Assembly: GCA_017307375.1 (NCBI GenBank) | Contig: JAFKFH010000019.1 | Coordinates: forward strand, 123,911 to 187,910 | Direction: 5' to 3' | Length of the DNA: 64,000 nt | Source: Alphaproteobacteria bacterium | Lineage (GTDB): Bacteria; Pseudomonadota; Alphaproteobacteria; Ferrovibrionales; Ferrovibrionaceae | In this document: positions 44,994 through 53,933 of the stretch, piece after piece | Numbering within the stretch: position 1 is the first letter of the stretch | How the letters are laid out: each line of letters begins with the position of its first letter | Program-made: the position numbers and the translations under genes | The notes under the pieces: model-generated | Databases searched by the model: none | What the model was told of the DNA's origin: nothing | The model's input: the letters and a program-made list of their open reading frames with translations, nothing else

Positions 44994-46076
44994 TCAGGGA
45001 AAGCCGGCGGGCACGACATCCGGACCGCCCGTCAGGGCCAGCGTCTGGAACAGCGTGCCCATCTGGTCGGGGCCGGTCAGCCGGGACATCGCGGCATCGA
45101 ATTCCGCCTGCCGGCCCGGATTGGCCCGGGCCAGCGTCGCGGCCCGGGCGTCGATGCCCAGCCGCTGCAGCAGCTCGCCCTGCGCCAGCGGACCCCACAC
45201 GGTCGCGCCCGCATCCCGCGCGGCGTCGGCCAGGGCGACGAAATCGACATGCGCGGTCAAGTCTGCCTCGCCGGGCGTCGCCAGCACGTCGTGAAAGGCG
45301 TGGCGGCGCACCGCCTGCAGGCTGTCGCCGGTACCATGCGTCGGCGGGCCGTAGTCGACGATCAGCGCGCCGCCGCCCTGGGCGACCAGGCGATGGCCAA
45401 GCCCGGTGGCGATGGCACGCCCGGCCGGGCAGATTTCGACGATGGCATTTGCCGGCGCGGCCGCCAGCAATCCGGCGGGCAACATGCCGTCCAGGCGCTC
45501 GGGCCCCGGCGACAGGGCGAAGGCCAGTTGGCCGGCAGCGTCCAGCCCCACCAGCCGCTCGTGCCAGCCGGTCTCGCGCCGCACGTACTGGCGGATCGGC
45601 AGGGCGTCGAAGAACTCGTTGGCGATGACGATCAGCGGCCGGTCGCCCGGCAGGCCGTCGAGATCATCGGCCCAGCGGGCACCGCTGCCGGCAAGTCGAT
45701 CCGCCTGGATCTCGCGCAGCCGGGGGCTCGCCTCGACCAGCCAGGGTTCGAGGGCGGCGCGGAACGGCGGCAGGGCGCGGGCGGCGCGCAGCGCATCGGC
45801 CATCAGCGTGCCGCGGCCGGGGCCGAGTTCGGCCAGCGCCACCCGCGGCGGCATCCCCAGGCGCTGCCACAGATCGGCCGCCCACAGCCCGATCAGCTCG
45901 CCGAACATCTGGCTGATCTCGGGCGAGGTCACGAAGTCGCCAGCGGCGCCGAAGGGGTCGCGTGTCGTGTAGTAGCCGTGGCGCGGGTCGAGCAGGGCGA
46001 GCGTCATGTAGCGCGCGACGGAAATCGGCCCGGCCTGGGCGATTTCCGCGGCGATGACGCGCGCCAGCGGGTTCAC
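44994..46076 (-). CDS. MidA/NDUFAF7-like SAM-dependent methyltransferase
   Basis: A 360-residue protein of the PF02636 family, homologous to the mitochondrial complex I assembly factor NDUFAF7 and bacterial MidA-like proteins. N-terminal LDPRHGYYTTRDPFGAAGDFVTSPEISQMFGELIG (as separate family blocks) and the SAM motif VALAELGPGRGTLMADALR identify it, with ALIVDYGPPTHGTGDSLQAV later. The substrate here is unknown. Start GTG at 46076 overlaps the lgt stop by 4 bases, so longer frames through lgt are false. Confidence 0.92.
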   Translation of the reverse strand: MNPLARVIAAEIAQAGPISVARYMTLALLDPRHGYYTTRDPFGAAGDFVTSPEISQMFGELIGLWAADLWQRLGMPPRVALAELGPGRGTLMADALRAARALPPFRAALEPWLVEASPRLREIQADRLAGSGARWADDLDGLPGDRPLIVIANEFFDALPIRQYVRRETGWHERLVGLDAAGQLAFALSPGPERLDGMLPAGLLAAAPANAIVEICPAGRAIATGLGHRLVAQGGGALIVDYGPPTHGTGDSLQAVRRHAFHDVLATPGEADLTAHVDFVALADAARDAGATVWGPLAQGELLQRLGIDARAATLARANPGRQAEFDAAMSRLTGPDQMGTLFQTLALTGGPDVVPAGFP

Positions 46077-46885
46077 GCCGGCCGCTTGGCCTGCGCCGAC
46101 CGCCAGATCAGGTAGATCCCGAAAGCCGCCATCGGCAGCGACAGCAGCTGGCCCATCGTGGTGCCGCCGGGCAGGAAGCCCAGGAACCAGTCGGGCTGGC
46201 GGAAAAGTTCGCCGATGATGCGCGCGACGGCATAGCCGACCAGGAAGGCGCCGGACAGGAAGCCCGGGCCATAGGCCGGCGCGATCCGCTTGCGCAGGAC
46301 CCACAGCACGCAGAACAGGATCACGCCCTCGAGGCAGGCCTGGTAGAGCTGGCTGGGATGGCGCGGTTCGGGGCCGCCATTGGGAAAGATCATGCCCCAG
46401 GGCACGTCGGTGACCCGGCCCCACAGCTCGCCATTGATGAAGTTGGCGATACGGCCGAAGAACAACCCGATCGGCGTCACCACTGCGACCAGATCGTGCA
46501 GCGCATATTGCGGCAGCCGGCGGAAATGCGAGAATATATAGAGCGCGGCGACGACGCCGATCATGCCGCCATGAAACGACATGCCGCCGTGCCACATCGC
46601 GAAGGCTTCTTCCGGGTGCTCCAGATAGTGACCCGGGCGGTAGAGCAGCACATAGCCGAGCCGGCCGCCCAGCACGACGCCGATGGTCGCCCACAGCATG
46701 AAGTCGTCGACGTCGCGGCGGGTGACCAGCGACCCCGGCGCCTCCGCCATCATGACCACGAGGCGCCAGCCGATCAGGATGCCGGCGATGTAGGCCAGCG
46801 CATACCAGCGGATCGCGAACGGCCCGATCTGGAGCAGTACCGGGTCCATGGTGGGAAAGGCGAGGGCGGCCAGGGTCTGGAACAT
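46073..46885 (-). CDS. lgt: Prolipoprotein diacylglyceryl transferase
   Basis: Transfers diacylglycerol to the lipobox cysteine of prolipoproteins in the inner membrane. A 270-residue, seven-helix protein with the Lgt signature GRIANFINGELWGRVTDVPW and the conserved HGGMSFHGGMIG block with the essential histidines. The start at 46885 (MFQTLAALAFPTMDP) matches family length. First gene of the operon that ends with a lipoprotein, so enzyme and substrate may be co-expressed. Confidence 0.96.
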   Translation of the reverse strand: MFQTLAALAFPTMDPVLLQIGPFAIRWYALAYIAGILIGWRLVVMMAEAPGSLVTRRDVDDFMLWATIGVVLGGRLGYVLLYRPGHYLEHPEEAFAMWHGGMSFHGGMIGVVAALYIFSHFRRLPQYALHDLVAVVTPIGLFFGRIANFINGELWGRVTDVPWGMIFPNGGPEPRHPSQLYQACLEGVILFCVLWVLRKRIAPAYGPGFLSGAFLVGYAVARIIGELFRQPDWFLGFLPGGTTMGQLLSLPMAAFGIYLIWRSAQAKRPA

Positions 46886-46977
46886 GGCGTCCGGTATAGA
46901 AGCTGGCGCGCCCTGCGGCAAGGCGGCCGGTTGCAAGGTGGCGCGATCCTAGTCAAGCTGCCCCCAGCCCGCAATCG

Positions 46978-47565
46978 ATGCCGGAGATGCCCGTCGTGAC
47001 CAGCCCGTTGAACCGACCCGACCTCGCCGCCGGGCTCAATGCCATCCGCGCCAAGTGGGGATGGTTCGTCGGACTGGGCGTCGCGCTGCTGGTGCTGGGT
47101 TTCGTTGCCGCCATCCATCTCGTCGCCGCGACCGTGGTCTCGGTCTATTACGTCGGCGCGATCATGCTGGTCGGCGGCATCGTCCAGCTGATCCATGCGT
47201 TCCGCGTGACGGGGTGGAGCGAGGGGCTCTACTGGGGCCTGGGCGGCGCGCTCTATGCCGCGGCCGGCGCGATCGCCTTCTTCAACCCCTTGCTCGCCTC
47301 GGCCGTGCTGACCCTGATCCTGGCGGCGTCGCTGGTGGTTTCCGGGCTGTTCCGGGTCTGGGGCGGCATCAAGGCGCGGCCGCATGACGGCTGGGGCTGG
47401 ATCGTCACCGGGGGCGTCGTCACGCTGCTGGCCGGGCTGGTCATCGCCGCCGGCTGGCCGGTGAACTCGCTGTGGATTCTCGGTTTGCTGCTGGCCTTCG
47501 ACCTGATCTTCCAGGGTTGGTCGGTGCTGGCCTGCGGCATGATGCTGCGGCGGCGCCAGGGCTGA
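46978..47565 (+). CDS. HdeD-family membrane protein
   Basis: A 195-residue protein with six hydrophobic segments in the DUF308/HdeD pattern (WFVGLGVALLVLGFVAAIHL, VGAIMLVGGIVQLIHAFR, LILAASLVVSGLFRVWGGIK). HdeD in enterobacteria is linked to acid resistance; here the role is unknown. It is divergent from lgt across 92 bases and 41 bases upstream of ubiK. Confidence 0.88.
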   Translation: MPEMPVVTSPLNRPDLAAGLNAIRAKWGWFVGLGVALLVLGFVAAIHLVAATVVSVYYVGAIMLVGGIVQLIHAFRVTGWSEGLYWGLGGALYAAAGAIAFFNPLLASAVLTLILAASLVVSGLFRVWGGIKARPHDGWGWIVTGGVVTLLAGLVIAAGWPVNSLWILGLLLAFDLIFQGWSVLACGMMLRRRQG

Positions 47566-47606
47566 AGGGCTTGCCCCGGACGCATCGCCCGGGGCAATAT
47601 CGGGTC

Positions 47607-47888
47607 ATGCAGACCGACAACAAGCTGTTCGACGACCTCTCCCGGCTCGGCACCTCGATGCTGGGCGGCCTCCAGGGTGTGAAGGGCGAAATCGACGGGG
47701 CGATCAAGCGCCAGCTCGAGCGCCTGCTCGTCGACATGGACCTCGTGACGCGCGAGGAATTCGAGGCGGTGCGGGCCATGGCCCAGGCCGCCCGCGAGGA
47801 GAACGAGCGGCTCGCGGCCCGACTCGCCGCGCTCGAAAGCCCGGCGGCGGTGACGCCGGCTCAGGACACGGCGAGCCGCGGCCAATAG
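47607..47888 (+). CDS. ubiK: Ubiquinone biosynthesis accessory factor UbiK
   Basis: A 93-residue BMFP-domain protein that supports aerobic ubiquinone synthesis by binding UbiJ and lipids. N-terminal FDDLSRLGTSMLGGLQGVK is the helix typical for UbiK, followed by the coiled coil REEFEAVRAMAQAAREENER that makes it trimeric. The start at 47607 was chosen by family alignment. No ubiJ or other ubi gene is next to it. Confidence 0.88.
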   Translation: MQTDNKLFDDLSRLGTSMLGGLQGVKGEIDGAIKRQLERLLVDMDLVTREEFEAVRAMAQAAREENERLAARLAALESPAAVTPAQDTASRGQ

Positions 47889-48193
47889 GCGCCGCGCGGT
47901 AATACGCCCGTCACATTCTTCTGGGGATAACCGGCGCCGCGGGCCCCGCGCCGCTGGCGCGTGGCGCGTTGCCGTGCTAAGCGGCATGACTAGCCCCGCA
48001 TCCGGCATGAGTCGGCTGCCTTCGTCTTAATTCTTTCTTCACTCTCTGCTTGCGCCTGAACTCGGAAGTCGTAACTTACAGATATGGTGGTTGACGCGAT
48101 GCCGCACCACAAATCCTGGCAGCGTGACGAGAGCGCGCCGGGTAAATCTGTACCCCGACACAATCCAGGTCGCACCAGTTCCCAGGGGGCGCC
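47889..48193. other. 305-base non-coding stretch before the ybjN-like gene
   Basis: No convincing gene. A GC hairpin with arms around GCGCCGCGGG / CCCGCGCCGC (47934-47954, one mismatch) follows ubiK and may act as a weak terminator, but lacks a T-run. Further on, an AT-rich patch at 48025-48090 and a TTGACG at 48091 are promoter candidates for the downstream gene. Nothing else is recognisable. Confidence 0.5.
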
Positions 48194-48697
48194 ATGCCAG
48201 CTTTGATCCATGAATGGCAAGAAACGCGGCTTAATCCGCTCGACCTGATCGAGCAGATCGTCAGCGATCATGAATGGAGCTTCGATCGCCAGGGCGACGA
48301 CGAACTGACCGTCGCGCTGGCCGGCAACTACTGCGAATATCAGCTCTGGTTCTCCTGGCGCGAGGAATTGTCGGCGCTGCATTTCTCGTGCGCCTTCGAT
48401 CTGAAGGTGCCGCTGAACCGGCGGCGTGACATGCACAGCCTGATCGTCATGCTGAACGAGAAGCTGGTGGTCGGCCATTTCGACCTGTGGAAGGACGAGG
48501 GGCTTTGCCTCTATCGCCACGCGCTGCTGCTGCGCGGTTCGCGCGGGGCGACGCCGGAGCAGATCGAGGACCTGGTCGAAATCGCGCTGTCCGAATCCGA
48601 GCGTGCCTATCCGGCCTTCCAGTTCCTGATCTGGGGCGGCAAGTCGCCGGAGGACGCGGTCGCCGCCGCACTGCTCGAGACGGTGGGCGAAGCCTGA
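48194..48697 (+). CDS. YbjN-domain protein
   Basis: A 167-residue protein of the YbjN family, with LDLIEQIVSDHEWSFDRQGD, LTVALAGNYCEYQLWFSWRE and the second strand-helix motif GHFDLWKDEGLCLYRHALLL. YbjN proteins are bacterial sensory or stress-linked proteins without a defined catalytic role. GGGGGC precedes the ATG. Its stop overlaps the proC ATG by one base (TGATGA). Confidence 0.85.
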   Translation: MPALIHEWQETRLNPLDLIEQIVSDHEWSFDRQGDDELTVALAGNYCEYQLWFSWREELSALHFSCAFDLKVPLNRRRDMHSLIVMLNEKLVVGHFDLWKDEGLCLYRHALLLRGSRGATPEQIEDLVEIALSESERAYPAFQFLIWGGKSPEDAVAAALLETVGEA

Positions 48698-49503
48698 TGA
48701 CCAGGCTGCTCCTGCTCGGCTGCGGCAAGATGGGCGAGGCGATGCTCGCCGGCTGGCTCGAAGGCGGGATCGCCCAGGGCGATGTCGTCATCGTCGAACC
48801 CCATCCGCCCCAGGCCGAAGCGGTGCGTCGCCGCGGCGTGACCGTCGTCGCTGCGGTCGGGGAAATTCCGCCGGCATTCCAGCCGGACGTCATCGTCCTT
48901 GCGGTGAAGCCGCAGGTGATGGACGCGGCGGCCCCGGCGCTGGCCCGCTATGCCGGCAAATCCTGTTATCTGTCGATCGCAGCCGGCAAGACCCTGGCCA
49001 ATTTCGCCCGCTATTTCGGCGATGCGGCCGCGGTGGTCCGGGCGATGCCAAACACGCCGGCCGCGGTTGGCCGGGGCATTACCGTGGGTTGCCCCAATGT
49101 CCATGTGACGCCGGCAATGCGTGAGACCTGCGAAAAGCTGCTCTCCGCCGTGGGCGAGGTCGGTTGGGTCGAAGACGAGGGGCTGATCGACGCCGTCACC
49201 GGTGTCTCGGGATCGGGCCCGGCCTATGTCTTCCACATGATCGAGGCGATGGCCGCCGCTGGTATCCAGCAGGGGCTGGCCCCCGACCTGGCGATGCGCC
49301 TGGCCCGGGCAACGGTATGCGGTGCCGGCGAACTGGCCCATCAGTCGCCTGAAAGCGCCGAACAGCTGCGCAAGAACGTGACCAGCCCGAACGGCACGAC
49401 CCAGGCCGCGCTCGACGTGCTGATGGCCGACGACGGCCTGAAGCCGCTGATGGCGCGCGCGGTTGCGGCGGCGACACGCCGATCCCGCGAACTTGCTGGA
49501 TAA
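48697..49503 (+). CDS. proC: Pyrroline-5-carboxylate reductase
   Basis: Final step of proline synthesis, reducing pyrroline-5-carboxylate with NADPH. A 268-residue protein with the Rossmann start LLLGCGKMGEAMLAGWLEGG and the C-terminal family stretch GVSGSGPAYVFHMIEAMAAAG followed by KNVTSPNGTTQAALD. The ATG at 48697 is coupled to the ybjN-like stop. An FNR/FixK-type box begins immediately after its stop. Confidence 0.96.
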   Translation: MTRLLLLGCGKMGEAMLAGWLEGGIAQGDVVIVEPHPPQAEAVRRRGVTVVAAVGEIPPAFQPDVIVLAVKPQVMDAAAPALARYAGKSCYLSIAAGKTLANFARYFGDAAAVVRAMPNTPAAVGRGITVGCPNVHVTPAMRETCEKLLSAVGEVGWVEDEGLIDAVTGVSGSGPAYVFHMIEAMAAAGIQQGLAPDLAMRLARATVCGAGELAHQSPESAEQLRKNVTSPNGTTQAALDVLMADDGLKPLMARAVAAATRRSRELAG

Positions 49504-49517
49504 TTGATACAAATCAA
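49504..49517. promoter_or_regulatory. FNR/FixK/Anr-type box upstream of the RHH gene
   Basis: TTGAT-ACAA-ATCAA is an exact match to the FNR-family half-site pair TTGAT-N4-ATCAA. It starts immediately after the proC stop and lies 80 bases before the start of the ribbon-helix-helix gene, with a TATAAG at 49551 as possible -10 element. Confidence 0.72.
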
Positions 49518-49597
49518 TACGTGTGGTGAACCACCCGTTACCTTCGGCCGTATAAGATTGGCTCATCACGCCAGTTGCCGAAGGAGCTTAATCAATC

Positions 49598-49909
49598 ATG
49601 ATGCCGACAGTCGTAAAGAAGCGGTCGGTGGTCGTTGCGGGTCACCGCACAAGCGTTTCCCTGGAACGCGCCTTTTGGGAGGCGCTGCGCGACCTGTCGC
49701 AGCTTCAGTCCAAGACCATCAACCAATTGGTCAGCGAAATCGACGTCAGCCGTGACGGCAACCTGTCGAGCGCTATTCGCGTCTACATTCTCGGCCAGGC
49801 ACGTGCCGGCGTGCTGCCGCGCCCGCTGGACGGTGCCGGGACGCCGGGCGATGGTGTTGCCGCACCCGAGGTCGAGCAGGGCGAAGCCGCCGCCCCGGCC
49901 GCGGGCTGA
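49598..49909 (+). CDS. Ribbon-helix-helix (RHH_4-type) regulator
   Basis: A 103-residue protein whose N-terminal 70 residues match the RHH_4 group: KKRSVVVAGHRTSVSLERAF starts the ribbon strand and WEALRDLSQLQSKTINQLVSEID the helices. The last 30 residues are Ala/Pro/Glu-rich and probably disordered. Such proteins are common in alphaproteobacteria and likely bind DNA; the target is unknown. AAGGAG lies 11 bases upstream, a long spacing. Expression appears linked to oxygen state by the perfect FNR-type box at 49504. Confidence 0.82.
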   Translation: MMPTVVKKRSVVVAGHRTSVSLERAFWEALRDLSQLQSKTINQLVSEIDVSRDGNLSSAIRVYILGQARAGVLPRPLDGAGTPGDGVAAPEVEQGEAAAPAAG

Positions 49910-49957
49910 CGGCGTCCCGGGGCGCACGCCAGCGTCCCGGTCTTGCAATATCTATCC

Positions 49958-49995
49958 TGTCCGGGCGTCGCGGCATCTGCCGCGACGCCCGGACA
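49958..49995. terminator. Perfect 16-base stem between convergent RHH and AraC genes
   Basis: TGTCCGGGCGTCGCGG and its exact reverse complement flank a 6-base loop CATCTG. Placed between the ends of two convergent genes it most likely ends transcription in both directions, although the T-run is missing on both sides. Confidence 0.7.
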
Positions 49996-50002
49996 AACAC
50001 CC

Positions 50003-51103
50003 TCAGTAAGCCCGCAACTCCCTTATCCAGCGGCGCAACGCGGGATATCGTTCGTCGCCCGGCAGGTCCCGCTCATGACGGGGCAGCGATCCCCGCAGCG
50101 CTCGTGCGTCGCGCGGGGTCAGCCCGAATGCCTGGCGAAAGGCGCGGCTGAAGGCCGCATCCGATTCGAAGCCCCAGCTATAGGAAATATCGGTAACGCG
50201 GCGATGCGCCAGCGCCGGCGAGATGAGATCGGCGAAGGCGCGGTCGAGCCGGCGGTTGCGAATATAGTCGGCGACGCCGCCGAGCGGCTGGAACAGCCGA
50301 TAGAGATTGGCGCGCGACAGCCCGAAGGTGCGGCAGATGCTGTCGGGCGACAGGTCGGGAGAGGACAATTCTCCCTCGATATATCGCTTGATGGTGTGCA
50401 GCGACGCGGTCCTCAGCGATTCGCCGGCCGCCGCCGCCGCCGCGGCCGCCGGGCCGAAGCAGCCGGCTATCAGGGCCGCCGTCGCCTGCCTGGTTGCCAT
50501 CGCCTGCGGTTCGGTCATGCGCGGGGCGGCTTGGCGCAGGCTGAGCAGGTGGTCCCCGAGCAACTGGCCGAGCGACGAGGCGCGCGGCAGCACCAGCCCG
50601 TGCAGATTGTCGGGATCCTTCAGCAACGGTGCCAGGGTCTCGCGCGGCAGGACCAGCGAGACATTGGCGAAATCGGGCGCTTCGGTCGACAGCGTCTGCG
50701 ACATGTCCAGAACCGATACGTCGCCGGCCTCGACGCGCATGTCGCGCGTGCCGGCGACGCCGGCGAAACCGCCTGCGGTGTAGATCTGGACCAGATAGTG
50801 ATCGACGGCGCTCCGCGCCACCACGCTGCGGTCGCGATGGAAACCTTGGGCGACCGAGCGGGTGTAGGCCAGCACCATCTGGCCGAGATGGTGGCTGTCG
50901 AGCAGCAGCCGGAAGTTTTCGATCTTGTCGGGATCGCGGAAGCTGATGTCGAACAGGGGCCCTGACGCTTCGCGCCAGGCTTCCATCGCGGCCGCGGCGG
51001 TGCAGTCGCGGCTGTCCAGGCGGAAGGTCGGCAGCAGGTCGCGGCCCGCAGGGTCGTCGGTATCGACCCAGCCGTTTTCGATCCATTCCTTAACGGAAGT
51101 CAT
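50003..51103 (-). CDS. AraC-family transcriptional regulator
   Basis: A 366-residue regulator (370 if the GTG at 51115 is used). The C-terminal 100 residues hold the two-helix AraC DNA-binding domain: DSICRTFGLSRANLYRLFQP and DISYSWGFESDAAFSRAFRQ, then FGLTPRDARAL. The N-terminal AraC-binding-like half is of the FeaR/AraC_binding_2 type. Ligand and target are unknown. It faces the RHH gene and shares the hairpin at 49958. Confidence 0.88.
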   Translation of the reverse strand: MTSVKEWIENGWVDTDDPAGRDLLPTFRLDSRDCTAAAAMEAWREASGPLFDISFRDPDKIENFRLLLDSHHLGQMVLAYTRSVAQGFHRDRSVVARSAVDHYLVQIYTAGGFAGVAGTRDMRVEAGDVSVLDMSQTLSTEAPDFANVSLVLPRETLAPLLKDPDNLHGLVLPRASSLGQLLGDHLLSLRQAAPRMTEPQAMATRQATAALIAGCFGPAAAAAAAAGESLRTASLHTIKRYIEGELSSPDLSPDSICRTFGLSRANLYRLFQPLGGVADYIRNRRLDRAFADLISPALAHRRVTDISYSWGFESDAAFSRAFRQAFGLTPRDARALRGSLPRHERDLPGDERYPALRRWIRELRAY

Positions 51104-51262
51104 TTGGCAGTTCACCCCTCATGCCAGGTGACGACATTAAGGATCGCGTCCCACCGGCTCAATACGCCTTTCGGAGAGTGAAAGCCAGCCGCGGTCCCGA
51201 CAGGACAATGCGGCGGGTGGCCTATGGGGTCGGTGTTCCCGGTCACATTGCGGGGGTAGGGC

Positions 51263-53137
51263 TTAGCGCGGCTCGACCTTTGTGTCGCGGGCGATGCGTT
51301 CGAGCAACACCGGCATCGACTCGGCGTCGCCGGCACCACCCCCGCTCAGCGCAAACGGGCCGAAGATCTGGCGGTCGAGCGGGCCGCGGTCGAGGCCGAG
51401 CGTGCGCAGGATCCGCTGGTAGTCGGGGCCCGACCCCTGCAGCGACAGGTCGTAGCCGAGCTTCTTGTCGCGCGACTCTACCTTGCCGGTCAGCGCGAAG
51501 CTCGCGCCGGCGTACTCGCCGACCGAGGCCTGACGGATCGTCGCCGCGCCGGCGACCAGCGACAGGTCGAGTTCGACATCGGTCGCAGGCGTCTCGCGCA
51601 GGTCCATCCGTTCGATGGAGACGCGCAGGTTGCTGTCGAAGCTCTGCAGCCACGCGGCATCGGGCAGCCAACCGTCCCGCGGCCAGTAGCCGTCGAGGTT
51701 GAGCCGGTCGAGCAGCAGGTCGATGCTGAAGGACGGGCGGGCGCGCAAGGCAAAAGCCGCAGCGCCGCTGCCGTTGGTCACATCGACGCCGAACGACAGG
51801 TCGGCCAGCTGGGCTACCTCGTCGGCCACGGCCAGCTTGGCTTTCAGCCAGGCGGCGCGCAGCCGGTCGCCGGGCACGGCCGAGACCTGCCAGCCCAGCC
51901 AGCCGCACAGCGCCCGGGCATTGTCGGTCGTCAGTTCGATCGCACCGTCGAACCGCGGCTTGCCTTCGGGCGCGGCTAGCTGGCCCGACAGGCCGAGCTC
52001 GCTGCCGCCGGGCAGATAGGCGGAAAGCTGCTTCAGCGTCAGGCCTTCCGGCCCGGCCTCGCCGTTCAGGGCAAGCTGCCGCACGACGCCACCATTCAGC
52101 AGGGCGGCGGCGATCTGCAGGTCCAGCGTCGCCCGCCAGGGCGCGGCCGGCAGCAGAGCGGCGAAGGGCGGCAGCGCGCGGGCCTGGCCCGAAAGCTTGT
52201 CGAGGTCGAGCTGCGCCATCTTGAGCGCCAGGTCGACGCGCGGCGCGTTGCCCGTGGTGATCTGGGCCACGCCGGTTGCGGTGCCTTCGGCCATGACCAG
52301 CCGCAGTTCGTTCAGTTCGATCTGCGCCGAGGTCGCGTCCAACTGGCCGATCAGCGACAGCGGCCCGGTCCATCCGGGCAGGATCTTGCCGATCTCGCCG
52401 ATCTCGAGCGAGGCCTGGCCGCGCCAGCGCGGATCGATACCGTCTTCCAGGTTGCCGACCAGGCGGGCCTGGGCGAGGCCGGGGCCGAAATTGGCGACCA
52501 GCGTGGCGGGCAGGGCGGTGGCGCCGGCCGCCGGCCGGCCGGCCGTCGCCTCGACCTGCAGCGCATGGGCCTGCCAGTAGACTTCGCCGCGGAACGAGAA
52601 CGGCCCGGAGGGTTCGACCTTGAGCAGGCCGCGGATCCGCTCCAGCTGCACCGGGCGGCTGTCGCCGCGCGGCAGCCAGGCCAGTCGGCCACGGTCGATG
52701 ACGACATTGTCGAAGCGTACGGCGTCGGCGAGGCGGGCGCTGCCGCCGCTCTGGGTCTGGGCGCGCCAGTTCGGGCTGCCGTCGGCCAGGCGCTCGAGCG
52801 TCAGCACCGGTTCGACGAGCGCGACGCGGGAAACCTGGAGGCGGCCCTGCAGAAGCGCAGCCCAGTCGAGGCGAAGGTCGAGACGCTGGGCGGTCAGAAG
52901 GTTGCCGGTGCGCCCGCCGGGCGGGGCGGCGACCCGGACCTGTTCGGCCGACAGCGTGGGGGCGGGCAGGAATTCGACGCGGGCAGCGCCCTCGATCGTC
53001 ACGGGCCGGGCCAGCGCCGCGCTGAGGCCGGCCACGATCTCCTCCTTATAGCGGCTGGTGTCCAGCCAATAAGGTGCGGTCAGCGCGGCCATCAGCAGCG
53101 CACCGATCACGACAAGCAGGAACCCCAACAGCCGCAA
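51263..53137 (-). CDS. AsmA-family protein
   Basis: A 624-residue protein with an N-terminal membrane helix (LLGFLLVVIGALLMAALTAP) and the AsmA opening DTSRYKEEIVAGLSAALARPVTIEGAARVEFLPAPTLSAEQV, shown as region only. The long periplasmic beta-rich part belongs to the AsmA/TamB type group thought to move phospholipids between the membranes. No frame break is seen along its length. The C-terminal 100 residues are disordered and end in a lysine/arginine patch. It stands alone between an AraC gene and a flavin reductase. Confidence 0.88.
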   Translation of the reverse strand: MRLLGFLLVVIGALLMAALTAPYWLDTSRYKEEIVAGLSAALARPVTIEGAARVEFLPAPTLSAEQVRVAAPPGGRTGNLLTAQRLDLRLDWAALLQGRLQVSRVALVEPVLTLERLADGSPNWRAQTQSGGSARLADAVRFDNVVIDRGRLAWLPRGDSRPVQLERIRGLLKVEPSGPFSFRGEVYWQAHALQVEATAGRPAAGATALPATLVANFGPGLAQARLVGNLEDGIDPRWRGQASLEIGEIGKILPGWTGPLSLIGQLDATSAQIELNELRLVMAEGTATGVAQITTGNAPRVDLALKMAQLDLDKLSGQARALPPFAALLPAAPWRATLDLQIAAALLNGGVVRQLALNGEAGPEGLTLKQLSAYLPGGSELGLSGQLAAPEGKPRFDGAIELTTDNARALCGWLGWQVSAVPGDRLRAAWLKAKLAVADEVAQLADLSFGVDVTNGSGAAAFALRARPSFSIDLLLDRLNLDGYWPRDGWLPDAAWLQSFDSNLRVSIERMDLRETPATDVELDLSLVAGAATIRQASVGEYAGASFALTGKVESRDKKLGYDLSLQGSGPDYQRILRTLGLDRGPLDRQIFGPFALSGGGAGDAESMPVLLERIARDTKVEPR

Positions 53138-53331
53138 AACGGCCCCCTTCCCCTCACGCAGAGGCTGTCAGCCCATTAAGCAAAGACGGGGCGGTTTTGC
53201 AAACGAGTTTCGTAGGTTAGCGATGCGCGCCGCGGCTCGGCCCCGCGTTTTCCGGATTGGCAAGGCCCGGCGGCGCGCTATTCTGGCCCATCAATGATCA
53301 TCCAACCCGCTTCAGCGAGGGCTTGGCAACC

Positions 53332-53835
53332 GTGCTTTCGGTCGAAACCGAACTGTTCCGCAAGGGCATGCGCCATCTGGCCGGCGCGGTCACCATCGTG
53401 GCGACGAGTCATGAAGGTCGCCGCGGCGGCCTTACCGCCACTGCCGTGTGCTCGCTGTCGGCCGAGCCGCCGCGGGTGCTGGCCTGCGTCAATCTGCGCG
53501 GCACCACCTTCGGCATGATCGCGCAGAGCCGGAAGATGTCGGTCAACGTGCTGGCCCGGCATCACGAAACCCTGGCCCGCCGCTTCGCCAAGATGGAAGG
53601 CGATCCCGGGGAATCGCCGTTCGTCGACGAGCACTGGGAACAGGCGGTCACCGGCTCGCCGGTGCTGTCCGATGCGACGGTCGCCTTCGATTGCCTGGTC
53701 GACGAGATGCTGGTCGCCCACAGCCACGCGATCCTGATCGGCGAGGTCAAGGCGATCCGGCTGAACCCCGGCGCTGCGCCGCTGGTCTATCTCGACGGCT
53801 GCTTCACCTCGGTCGTGAGCCCCGAGGCAGGTTAG
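53332..53835 (+). CDS. Flavin reductase-like, FMN-binding domain protein
   Basis: A 167-residue split-barrel flavoprotein of the flavin reductase group (DIM6/NTAB, HpaC type). Landmark blocks: FRKGMRHLAGAVTIVATSHE, GLTATAVCSLSAEPPRVLAC and AHSHAILIGEVKAI. It may supply reduced FMN to a monooxygenase or be a stand-alone oxidoreductase. The start is a GTG at 53332, with TTG at 53323 as alternative; GAGGG lies upstream of both. No partner oxygenase is nearby. Confidence 0.88.
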   Translation: MLSVETELFRKGMRHLAGAVTIVATSHEGRRGGLTATAVCSLSAEPPRVLACVNLRGTTFGMIAQSRKMSVNVLARHHETLARRFAKMEGDPGESPFVDEHWEQAVTGSPVLSDATVAFDCLVDEMLVAHSHAILIGEVKAIRLNPGAAPLVYLDGCFTSVVSPEAG

Positions 53836-53933
53836 GCCTGCCGGGTGAACGCAACAGAAACTTCTTGCCTGACACTGTCCGGGCCTGATAGGCGAGTGAC
53901 CGGTTTAACCATAAGCCATCAAGTCGCCCCGAC

